Translations under genes and position numbers: made by a program | NCBI GenBank assembly: GCA_003136575.1 | Contig: PLEX01000106.1 | Span: forward strand, 7,560 to 41,549 | Reading direction: 5' to 3' | DNA length: 33,990 nt | Origin: Bryobacterales bacterium | Lineage (GTDB): Bacteria > Acidobacteriota > Terriglobia > Bryobacterales > Bryobacteraceae | The notes under the pieces: model-generated | The model's input: the letters and a program-made list of their open reading frames with translations, nothing else | Told to the model about the DNA's origin: nothing | Databases searched by the model: none | In this document: in pieces, positions 1-6,871 of the stretch | Position numbering within the stretch: the first letter of the stretch is position 1 | How the letters are laid out: every line of letters starts with the position of its first letter

Positions 1-716
1 TGTTGCCGCAAACGTGCCGCGATGGGATTCGAGAAATCGGCAGTGTCTGTCCTATCGGCATCGATGAGACAGCTAAATAGAAATCGAACCAAAAGGCCGA
101 CTTTGAAGCGGCGGATTGTCTCGCCCCTGTCGGTTCTGCAAATCGCGGCAATCATGTCGCGGATGCCACTGACGGCGGCTGGATCGTTCAGGAGGCGTGC
201 ACGATCCTCTGCTATTTGCCGTTCGGCTTTCGCCCATGCCTCGTCAAAGTGTGTGTCCGCGTCGGCTTTTCCCATCCGTCGCGTGAGGTTATCCGACCCG
301 TTGGGCGAGATACAGTCGATCAGTCCCGAGTGATGAGAGGCGACGCAGATAGCGAGTATCTCGCCAATGATTCCCTCCTGCGGGCCTGTCGCTTTCAACG
401 TGCGCCAGATTGTTTGGGCTCCGGCGGTGGAGTGGTCGATTTTCCCGCGCTCCGGATCGGGTTCCTCCGTGTCCTGGTCGATCGCCATTCGGTACAGGTA
501 ATGCTGGAAGGAGTTCGAGTACTTGCCCAGGTCGTGCAATAGCCCGACTATGGCTCCGGCAGGCCCAATTCCAACCTTGTCGGCGCGCTTTCGGGCATAG
601 GCCGACACGCTGTAAAGGTGGTCACGGAGGAGTTGGCGTCTGCCGTCGCTTTCCAAATGGGCGAGCGCGGCAGCGGTGGGGCCTTCACATGAATTGTCCA
701 GGGGCGTTTTTCCCAT
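1..716 (-). CDS. cas3: CRISPR-associated Cas3, N-terminal HD nuclease part (runs off left edge)
   Basis: An open reading frame of 238 codons starts with ATG at 716 and is still open at base 1, so only the N-terminal HD nuclease domain is seen. In Cas3 this domain degrades DNA after Cascade recruitment, and a helicase domain normally follows. Visible motifs are a DHLYSVSAYA segment (about residues 32-41), the metal-binding LLHDLGKYSNSFQ (H61, D62), DHSTAGA (residues 94-100), ASHHSGL (H128, H129), and a VRFLFSCLIDADRTDT segment near the window edge that matches the conserved end of Cas3 HD domains. An in-frame stop lies at 756-758; ATG 716 is the best start because the family N-terminus begins just after it, although no strong ribosome site is visible. 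Organisation is like type I-C Cas3, but the subtype cannot be fixed. A decayed second Cas3 HD module lies directly upstream. No other cas gene or repeat array lies within the window. Confidence 0.85.
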   Translation of the reverse strand, partial: MGKTPLDNSCEGPTAAALAHLESDGRRQLLRDHLYSVSAYARKRADKVGIGPAGAIVGLLHDLGKYSNSFQHYLYRMAIDQDTEEPDPERGKIDHSTAGAQTIWRTLKATGPQEGIIGEILAICVASHHSGLIDCISPNGSDNLTRRMGKADADTHFDEAWAKAERQIAEDRARLLNDPAAVSGIRDMIAAICRTDRGETIRRFKVGLLVRFLFSCLIDADRTDTADFSNPIAARLRQ

Positions 717-784
717 CCTGAGGTCGGGGGCTACGGTGCATGACTCCAACCAAGGCTATCATTTATCGGCGGAGTTCGGAGTAA

Positions 785-1549
785 CTAATCCGTTACCGGA
801 TGTGGCCACAGGTGAGCGTCATGGCATCCACAGAATCGCTGTCTTACCGCCGGCCCCCAAGACGTTTCCCGCCTCCAGCTTCTTGACGTCGACGGGTGCC
901 CGAACCGCGCCCTCGGAGAAGCATGAGCGGCATCCGCGTCGGGCAATAAGCGCTCGCGTTTTTGGTCGGACGCTGCCAATCTCTGCACCGAGGCATCTGG
1001 CCAACCGGGTCGTTCTCTCGCATGGCCCAATCGAAGCAACTGGCGGATGGACGCGACCAGCTGAAACCGTCGTTCCGTGCCCGGCCCTTGATCGCGTCGT
1101 GGTCGTCGTCGGAGAGTTTTGCATCCCAGTGGATGCGACGTCAGAAGGCTGGAAATATCCAGACCGGCAAGAGAATCCCGATCACCGCGCTGCAACCCGA
1201 TGTGATGGCCCTGAATCGCAAGGGCGGCGGCAAAACCTTTCGGACCCATAAGAATTGCCTCAAAAGCGCCAGCCGACCAATGATCAACATGTTTCTCAGT
1301 TCCGTGCAACCGGCCCTGGAAACGAGCTCCATACTTCCCAAGGTCGTGCAAAATGCCCGCGAATCGGCACTCTTCTTCCGCGCCGAACGCCCGGCCATTT
1401 GAAGCGGCAAGATCGGCAACCCGGTTCACGTGTTGGGTCATCGGCTCCCAGGTTTTCCCGTCGGCGCCTGCGGAGTGGGCAAAGAGGGTCAGGTCAGCCA
1501 AAGAAGCCTCTTTCGGCCATAAATCGTGAACCTGCCCGCTATACCGCAC
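785..1549 (-). pseudogene. decayed Cas3 HD-domain gene
   Basis: The first ~140 codons read as a second, different Cas3 HD domain: FAHSAGADGKTWEP, then QHVNRVADLA, then ILHDLGKYGARFQGRLHG, KHVDHWSAGAF and QGHHIGL. After LLTSHPLG (about base 1130) the frame stops making sense as Cas3, while a different minus-strand frame gives AKLSDDDHDAIKGRARNDGF, the kind of acidic stretch that follows in intact relatives. The continuation is then scrambled again, with no recognisable helicase motif before the stop at 785. I infer a degenerate gene with at least one frameshift near 1110-1130 and probably more. It sits immediately 5' of the apparently intact Cas3 start at 716, so two non-identical HD modules lie in tandem. 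The alternative, a stand-alone Cas3'' nuclease with an unusual tail, is less likely because catalytic-domain coding breaks off mid-domain. Confidence 0.6.
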
Positions 1550-2160
1550 CCGTTAACGCCTATTTTTGCCTCTATCTCCAATAGAATCAACAGGTCTCTC
1601 TTCCAGCCTGCTTTCGCTCATGCATACTGTTGGCGTATGACGATCTTCCCACCGACACTCACCGTTCAAACTTACGCAACAGCGCACGGGCCGCGGCGCG
1701 CGGCGGCATGGACTTCGGCAACATCTGTTTCAGCCGGGCGGCGCGGCCAGCTTGTGCGCTGTTTCCGGACAGCCATGTGCGAACGGATCAGGCGTTTTTT
1801 GCGCCGAAAGAAACGCCGGTGCGGTTCGATCCCAATAAGTATTTATAAAATCAATAACTTAGTAAAATCTGCGATCCCATTTGAACCCCTTTCGATCCCA
1901 TTTGAAGCCCATTCGAGCCCACGGATTGGGATCGTCGGGCCCGCGAAATCGACGCCCCATCCCGCAGCCCCGAAATCCGACCGCACGCACATTGCGATCA
2001 TGGCAACCACTGGGCAACGCCGCGACATCGAACCCGGCTTCCGAAAACCCGAAGGATTCGGACGGCTCGGCCGCCGTCCGGGCGCAAACCACCCAATTTC
2101 GGGCAGTCACTTCATGCGGCAAGACCCATGCCGCGTCCGGGGTGGCAATGGTCGACGAAT
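1550..2160. other. ~600 bases without a convincing gene
   Basis: No family was recognised on either strand. A plus-strand frame from TTG 1630 to 1848 (72 codons) has coding-like wobble positions and ends DPNKYL, but it has no start context and no family match, so I do not call it a gene. Minus-strand frames across 1843-2185 merely translate the 21-base tandem repeat at 1872-1921. The stretch may be remains of the CRISPR-side locus plus the upstream region of the BlaI operon. Confidence 0.5.
1872..1921. repeat. 21-base tandem repeat, two and a third copies
   Basis: Two consecutive 21-base units (1872-1892 and 1893-1913) share the first 14 bases (CGATCCCATTTGAA) and differ at three positions after that. 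A third truncated unit beginning CGAGCCCA follows at 1914-1921. It lies in non-coding DNA about 250 bases upstream of the BlaI operator. Function unknown. Confidence 0.75.
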
Positions 2161-2166
2161 TTTCCC

Positions 2167-2195
2167 TTGCATTTACTACTATCAAATAGTAGTAT
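2167..2195 (+). promoter_or_regulatory. BlaI-type operator inside the promoter spacer
   Basis: A perfect inverted repeat, TACTACTAT - CAA - ATAGTAGTA, occupies 2174-2194. It resembles the TACTAC/GTAGTA core of BlaI/MecI operators. It fills the spacer between a weak -35 (TTGCAT, 2167-2172) and a 17-base-spaced -10-like TAGTAT (2190-2195). A further half-site (GGTAGTAG) lies at about 2205-2212, just before the GTG start of the repressor gene. This fits autorepression of the blaI-M56-M56 operon by its first product. The operator is seen directly; the promoter boxes are inferred. Confidence 0.75.
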
Positions 2196-2217
2196 CAGTC
2201 ATGAGGTAGTAGACAAC

Positions 2218-2619
2218 GTGGCGCAACCCAAATTGAGCAAGCTCGAACTTCAGATTCTGGAAGCCCTGTGGGCGCACGGAAAAGCGTCCATTCGCGAGAT
2301 TCAGGAGGCCTTTCCCGAGCCTCGGCCCGCGTACACCACCATCCAGACCACCGTTTATCGGCTCGAAGGGAAGAATGCGCTGCGCCGCGTCCGGAAGATC
2401 GGCAACGCCGATATCTTCGAACCGCTCGTGGCGCGCGATACCACCCGCCACAGACTTCTCGACGAAATTCTGAGCTTCTTCGGCGGCAAAGCCCAGCCGA
2501 TGATGGCGCAACTGGCCGAGGCCGGAAAGCTGACCATCGAAGACGTTCGGGAACTGGAGAAAACCATCAAGAGGCTGGATTCGCAGCAGAAAGCGGAAAG
2601 GAAGCGTGAATCGAAATGA
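2218..2619 (+). CDS. BlaI/MecI-family transcriptional repressor
   Basis: A 133-residue penicillinase-repressor-type protein. The N-terminal winged helix reads LSKLELQILEALWAHGKASI then REIQEAF, followed by AYTTIQTTVYRLEGKNAL, the conserved recognition-helix region. The C-terminal part (LLDEILSFFGG... to a Lys/Arg-rich tail) is the dimerisation helix region of BlaI. I chose GTG 2218 because the family N-terminus begins there; upstream in-frame codons from 2128 run back through the operator palindrome. A GAGG at about 2203 is a possible ribosome site. The stop overlaps the next start (ATGA, 2616-2619), so repressor and protease are co-translated, the classical BlaI-BlaR1 arrangement. In that system, signal-activated M56 protease activity leads to repressor cleavage. 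The inducing signal here is unknown and no beta-lactamase is adjacent. Confidence 0.9.
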   Translation: MAQPKLSKLELQILEALWAHGKASIREIQEAFPEPRPAYTTIQTTVYRLEGKNALRRVRKIGNADIFEPLVARDTTRHRLLDEILSFFGGKAQPMMAQLAEAGKLTIEDVRELEKTIKRLDSQQKAERKRESK

Positions 2620-4547
2620 TCGGTGAATTGGCGGCCCATCTCTTGCAATCGACCGTATTCGCCGTCGCGGCAGGGCTGTTGACACTCGCGTTCCGAGCAA
2701 ATCGAGCCGGAGTTCGGTATTGGATATGGCTGAGCGCGTCGTTGAAGTTTTTCGTGCCGTTTGCGTTGCTGATGAGCGTTGGCACCCACATGGGGTGGTC
2801 GCCCTGGTGGTCGCACGGTGCCCATCGCATCGCGAAGCAGTTTGGCGCGCAGTTTTCGCTGCCTGCCGTACCCACCGTGATCGGACAAATCGGCCAGGGT
2901 ATTCCCGGTGCCTCACCATCGGCCCAAACTGAGCCGGGTACCCTCCAGTGGCTCTCCATTGTCCTTCCCTGCGCATGGTTTTGCGGGTTTGCGGCAATTG
3001 TCCTGATGCGAGTCCGGGGCTGGCTCCGTATCCGGGATGCGTTGCGAGTGAGCACCCTGGCCGATATTCGGGCGGGCGTCGAGGTTCGCGTGTCCAGGGG
3101 GCCGCTGGAACCCGGTGTAGTGGGATTATTTCGCCCCGTCCTGCTGTTGCCCGAAGACGTGCTCCCCGGGCCAGCGCCTGAACGTCTTACGCCCGCGCAA
3201 TTCGACGCAATTCTCGCTCACGAGCTGTGCCACGTGCGGCGGCGCGACAATCTGCTTTCCGCGATTCACATGATCGCGGAGGCCGTGTTCTGGTTCCATC
3301 CGCTCGTGTGGTGGATCGGGGCGCGGCTGGTGGAAGAACGCGAGCGCGCGTGCGACGAGCAAGTGTTGATTCTCGGCAGCCAGCCACGGGTCTACGCCGA
3401 AGCCATACTCAATGTCTGCAGGCGATGCGTGGAATCGCCGTTGGTATGCGTGTCCGGAATAACGGGCTTCCATCTGGAGACGCGCGTGAAGCGGATACTT
3501 ACGGGCCGGATTCCGGGCAAGGTACCCTTCCTAAAGAAGATGGCGCTATCGGCGGCGGCAATTATGGCCCTGGCGCTGCCCATCGGCGTCGGCATGATGA
3601 GCGGACCGGCGCTCACGGCACAATCCCCGAGTGACAAACCATTGGCCATTGAAGCCATATCGATCGCATCCTGCGGAAGCGGGAACCAGTCGACGGGTGT
3701 CAAGGGACGAGGCAGAGGCGGCGGGGGCGGTCCGGTGAGCGTCGTTCCTTTAGTGATAGATCCGGCCGGTAGGTTCTCAGCGGGCGAGAGCGCGCCTCCG
3801 GGAAAAGTAAGAGTCAATTGCCAGAGCGTCGAGAAACTCATCGAGGCGGCATACGTTTTGCTGGAAAACGACGGGCGCAACTTTTCACCGGGGATTCCGA
3901 TTGAGAGCGATCCATCCATGGGCTGGATTCACACAGACCGCTATGAGATCAATGCAACCGCGCCGGGGACCCGGATGCCGGAAATGGCGGGGCCCGTACT
4001 GCAATCGCTGCTCGAAGACAAGTTCGGGGTCAGGGTGCATCGCGTTACGCGAGAGGTTCCGGCTTATGAACTGACGGTGGCCGAAAGCGGCTCAAAACTG
4101 CAGCCATTCCGGGAGGGAAGCTGTGTCCGCGTCGATTTCGACAAACTGCGCGCGACGCTGTTCAGCGCTGCGTTCAGCGGGCAAGTGTTCGAACCGCAAT
4201 TTCAGACGGGCGTGAATTACTGTGCGAACCGCGGCGGAGGAGACGCCGTCGTTATCCAGGAGGCGGAGGCGCTGAGTATCGGCGATTTCATAAGAGACTG
4301 CCTCGGTGTGATGAACCGTCCCGTGATCGACAAAACCGGACTTGCGGGCCTGTTCAATTTCCATCTGGAGTATGCGCCGGACCAGACGACGCCGGGTGCT
4401 GGTCCGCCGGCCGTGCCTCCGATCACGCGTCCCGGTCCGACAGTGCTCGCCGCGGTGCAGACGCAACTGGGGTTGAAACTAACGCCCTCTGTGGGGCCTC
4501 GGGAATTTCTCGTGATCGATCGGGTGGAGCGCCCTTCGGTGAATTGA
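2616..4547 (+). CDS. BlaR1-like M56 membrane protease with C-terminal TIGR03435 domain
   Basis: A 643-residue membrane protein. Hydrophobic segments lie at about residues 8-26, 36-56, 111-131 and near 308-328. The zinc protease motif HELCH is at 202-206, followed by FWFHPLVWWIGARLVEERER and ACDE, the M56 signature with the third metal ligand. From about residue 340 the extracytoplasmic part is not a penicillin-binding sensor but the TIGR03435 soil-Acidobacteria domain: LEDKFGVRVHRVTREVPAYE, VIDKTGLAGLFNFHLEY, and the end LGLKLTPSVGPREFLVIDRV. A Gly/Arg-rich linker (GRGRGGGGG) precedes it. It probably senses an envelope signal and inactivates the upstream BlaI repressor; the ligand is unknown. 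It overlaps blaI by 4 bases and is followed after one base by a paralogue. The first ~55 residues are nearly identical between the two proteases. Confidence 0.88.
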   Translation: MIGELAAHLLQSTVFAVAAGLLTLAFRANRAGVRYWIWLSASLKFFVPFALLMSVGTHMGWSPWWSHGAHRIAKQFGAQFSLPAVPTVIGQIGQGIPGASPSAQTEPGTLQWLSIVLPCAWFCGFAAIVLMRVRGWLRIRDALRVSTLADIRAGVEVRVSRGPLEPGVVGLFRPVLLLPEDVLPGPAPERLTPAQFDAILAHELCHVRRRDNLLSAIHMIAEAVFWFHPLVWWIGARLVEERERACDEQVLILGSQPRVYAEAILNVCRRCVESPLVCVSGITGFHLETRVKRILTGRIPGKVPFLKKMALSAAAIMALALPIGVGMMSGPALTAQSPSDKPLAIEAISIASCGSGNQSTGVKGRGRGGGGGPVSVVPLVIDPAGRFSAGESAPPGKVRVNCQSVEKLIEAAYVLLENDGRNFSPGIPIESDPSMGWIHTDRYEINATAPGTRMPEMAGPVLQSLLEDKFGVRVHRVTREVPAYELTVAESGSKLQPFREGSCVRVDFDKLRATLFSAAFSGQVFEPQFQTGVNYCANRGGGDAVVIQEAEALSIGDFIRDCLGVMNRPVIDKTGLAGLFNFHLEYAPDQTTPGAGPPAVPPITRPGPTVLAAVQTQLGLKLTPSVGPREFLVIDRVERPSVN

Positions 4548-4548
4548 A

Positions 4549-6786
4549 ATGATCGACGAATTGACAACCCACCTGCTGCAATCGACCGTATTCGCCGTCG
4601 CCGCGGGGCTGCTGACTCTCGCATTCCGTAAGAATCGCGCCGGGGTCCGGTTTTGGATATGGCTGAGCGCGTCCGTGAAGTTTTTCGTTCCGTTCGCGTT
4701 GCTGGTCGGCCTTGGAAGCTTCATCGAGAGGCGCGTGCCGGAGACGCAAAAGATCGCGACGCCCGTTGTGGCCTTCGCGGTGGAATACATCACAGGAACT
4801 GCGGTCGCTCCGGTCGCGGCACCCGCGCCCGCTAAGACCAATTGGACGCCCTTGGCCCTGGTGGTCGTATGGGCAAGCGGATTCGTCGGGGTATTGCTGA
4901 TTCGGTACCGTGGCGCGCGAAGGGTCCGTGCGGCGGTCCGCGCCGGGCGACGCCTGCAAATTCCGGCGGAAGTCGAGATTCGCTCGACACCGGGACTGCT
5001 TGAGCCTGGCGTGGTCGGGCTCTTGCATCCCGTCCTTCTGCTGCCCGATGGCATTGAGGAACGTCTTGAGCCGACTCAACTGGAAGCTGTGATTGCGCAC
5101 GAGTTGTGCCATGTACGCCGGCGCGACAACCTGTTCGCCGCGGTTCATATGGTCGCGGAGGCGTTGTTTTGGTTTCACCCGTTGGTGTGGTGGATTGGAG
5201 CGCGGCTTGTCGCCGAGCGTGAGCGGGCGTGCGACGAGGAAGTAGTGCGCCTGGGCAGCCAGCCGCGCGTCTATGCCGACGCGATCCTCAGCGTCTGCAA
5301 GCTCTATGTGGAATCGCCGCTGACGTGCGTGGCGGGAGTTACGGGAGCGGATATCAAAGAAAGAATCGAGGCAATTATGACCAATCGAAGATTGCAGGGT
5401 TTGAATAACGCAAAGAAGATGTTGCTCGCCGGCGCGGGATTCGTGGCGCTGGCTGTACCGTTGATGATCGGCGTGGTGATCGCGATCGGCCATGTACCGC
5501 TGGTGCGCGCGCAGGCACCTGCTCCAACGCCGACCGCTGCGGCGTCTCCGCTGCAAATGGATAAGCCGATCGTGCCGATGAACGTTGCGCCGAAGGCTCA
5601 GGCAACCGAGGCCACACCTCAGGCCGCTCCGCAGATCTTGTACCGGGACCGCCGTCTGGTGGTGATGATGTTCGACCTTGATTCGATGACGACGGACGAT
5701 AAGGGGCGCGCGCGACAAGGTGCTATCGATTTCGTTCACAAGAGCCTGCAGCCAAACGACCTCGTGTCGCTGATTGCGGTGAGCAACGCGACGCCTTCCG
5801 TCGTTCAGGACTTCTCGCAGGACGCGGCTGTACTGGAGGCCGCGGTTCAGAAGGTCGGCGGCGGAAACGGGAACGGCGCCACACCGGGTTACGCCCCGCG
5901 TTTAGCCGACATAGCGACCGTTTCGAGAATGCTGGCCAATTTTCCGGAGAAGAAAATGCTGATATATTACTCGAGCGGAATCGGTCAGCCCGGGACGGAA
6001 AGTCAGAGTGATCTGCAACGCGCGCTTGATGCGGCGGCGAAGGCGAATGTAGCGATTTTCCCGATTGATGTGAGCGCCCACGCTCCGGCGTCGCAACCTG
6101 CCGCGCCAACTGGCGGCGGAGGGCGCGGTGCGGCGATGTCAGTGCCGGGCGTCTCGCAGGAGGAGTACGACCGCCGTGTGGCGTATGCACAGGCGAACTT
6201 CGGCTCGCCCAAAACCGCGATGGGGCGAACCTATGTCAAGTACGGGCCACCGGACCAGATAGAAGATCGAAGTCTGGATGCGCAGGGTTCTCAGATCTGG
6301 CGATACCGGTTTCTGGAGAGCTTCCACAGCTCCGTGGAATTGGAATTGACACCCGGCCCTGGCGTCTTTGGCGTGCGTATCAATTACCCGCCGCCGCTTG
6401 CGACGTCCGAGGGTGTGCCCGATGACGTTCCCGCACTGGCTCAGGCGCTCAATCAGGAAGGGCGGGGCCGAGGCGGGTCCGTGGCGGCAAGCGCTGTTTC
6501 CGGGTTTCCTGGCAGGCATGCGTCCTTTCAAACCTATCCGGCGGGAGAGTTTTCAGTGCTCTCGGTGCCCCTCGACTCGTTGTCGGGACAGATTGATATT
6601 GTCGGGCAGGTTGCGTGGACGGCGGGACATGTCGCGGGCGTAGTGCGCGACACCGCTCCGGCCTCGGAGGGTACATATCGCGCGAGCTTCACGCTGGCCA
6701 CCGGCTCTTATGTTTGCAAGGTGCTTGTTCGCGAACAGGTCACGGGGCGGATGTTTGGCGAGACGATCAATTTCGAAGTGAAGTAA
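4549..6786 (+). CDS. M56 membrane protease fused to VWFA-related and GWxTD-like domains
   Basis: A 745-residue paralogue of the preceding gene. The membrane anchor is at residues 1-56 and the M56 zinc site HELCH at 184-188, followed by the same FHPLVWWIGARL segment and ACDEE. A membrane segment lies at about 288-310. After a Pro/Ala-rich linker comes a VWFA-related domain of the acidobacterial TIGR03436 type (RLVVMMFDLDSMTTDDKG, then ARQGAIDFVHKSLQPNDLVS), roughly residues 362-505. Next is a region resembling the GWxTD domain (EEYDRRVAYAQANFG, GRTYVKYGPPDQIEDRSLD, then IWRYRF), and a C-terminal beta-rich part. The start ATG 4549 follows the previous stop by one base. The domain swap implies that the two proteases perceive or bind different extracytoplasmic partners while both can act on the one BlaI. 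Substrate and signal are inferred, not seen. Confidence 0.85.
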   Translation: MIDELTTHLLQSTVFAVAAGLLTLAFRKNRAGVRFWIWLSASVKFFVPFALLVGLGSFIERRVPETQKIATPVVAFAVEYITGTAVAPVAAPAPAKTNWTPLALVVVWASGFVGVLLIRYRGARRVRAAVRAGRRLQIPAEVEIRSTPGLLEPGVVGLLHPVLLLPDGIEERLEPTQLEAVIAHELCHVRRRDNLFAAVHMVAEALFWFHPLVWWIGARLVAERERACDEEVVRLGSQPRVYADAILSVCKLYVESPLTCVAGVTGADIKERIEAIMTNRRLQGLNNAKKMLLAGAGFVALAVPLMIGVVIAIGHVPLVRAQAPAPTPTAAASPLQMDKPIVPMNVAPKAQATEATPQAAPQILYRDRRLVVMMFDLDSMTTDDKGRARQGAIDFVHKSLQPNDLVSLIAVSNATPSVVQDFSQDAAVLEAAVQKVGGGNGNGATPGYAPRLADIATVSRMLANFPEKKMLIYYSSGIGQPGTESQSDLQRALDAAAKANVAIFPIDVSAHAPASQPAAPTGGGGRGAAMSVPGVSQEEYDRRVAYAQANFGSPKTAMGRTYVKYGPPDQIEDRSLDAQGSQIWRYRFLESFHSSVELELTPGPGVFGVRINYPPPLATSEGVPDDVPALAQALNQEGRGRGGSVAASAVSGFPGRHASFQTYPAGEFSVLSVPLDSLSGQIDIVGQVAWTAGHVAGVVRDTAPASEGTYRASFTLATGSYVCKVLVREQVTGRMFGETINFEVK

Positions 6787-6826
6787 TCCGCGACCGAACT
6801 TTCGGCCCGATTTGAGTTGCTGAGAG

Positions 6827-6832
6827 TATAAT
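6827..6832 (+). promoter_or_regulatory. possible -10 box of the uvrA-like gene
   Basis: A perfect TATAAT lies 40 bases upstream of the uvrA-like start, in the 85-base gap after the M56 operon. No good -35 is visible at standard spacing, so this is a weak call resting on the -10 alone. Confidence 0.3.
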
Positions 6833-6871
6833 CGGAAAACGTTCGAATGGTGACTTTCGGCATCCACCCGG

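Noticed and set aside
1859..2185. 108-codon minus-strand frame ending in GFKWDRKGFKWDRRFY
   Set aside because: Its repetitive end is just the translation of the 21-base tandem repeat and its start lies in the BlaI promoter.
4423..5739. 438-codon open frame on the minus strand
   Set aside because: It lies antisense to both M56 protease genes and its translation is His/Arg-rich without any motif, a typical shadow of GC-rich coding.
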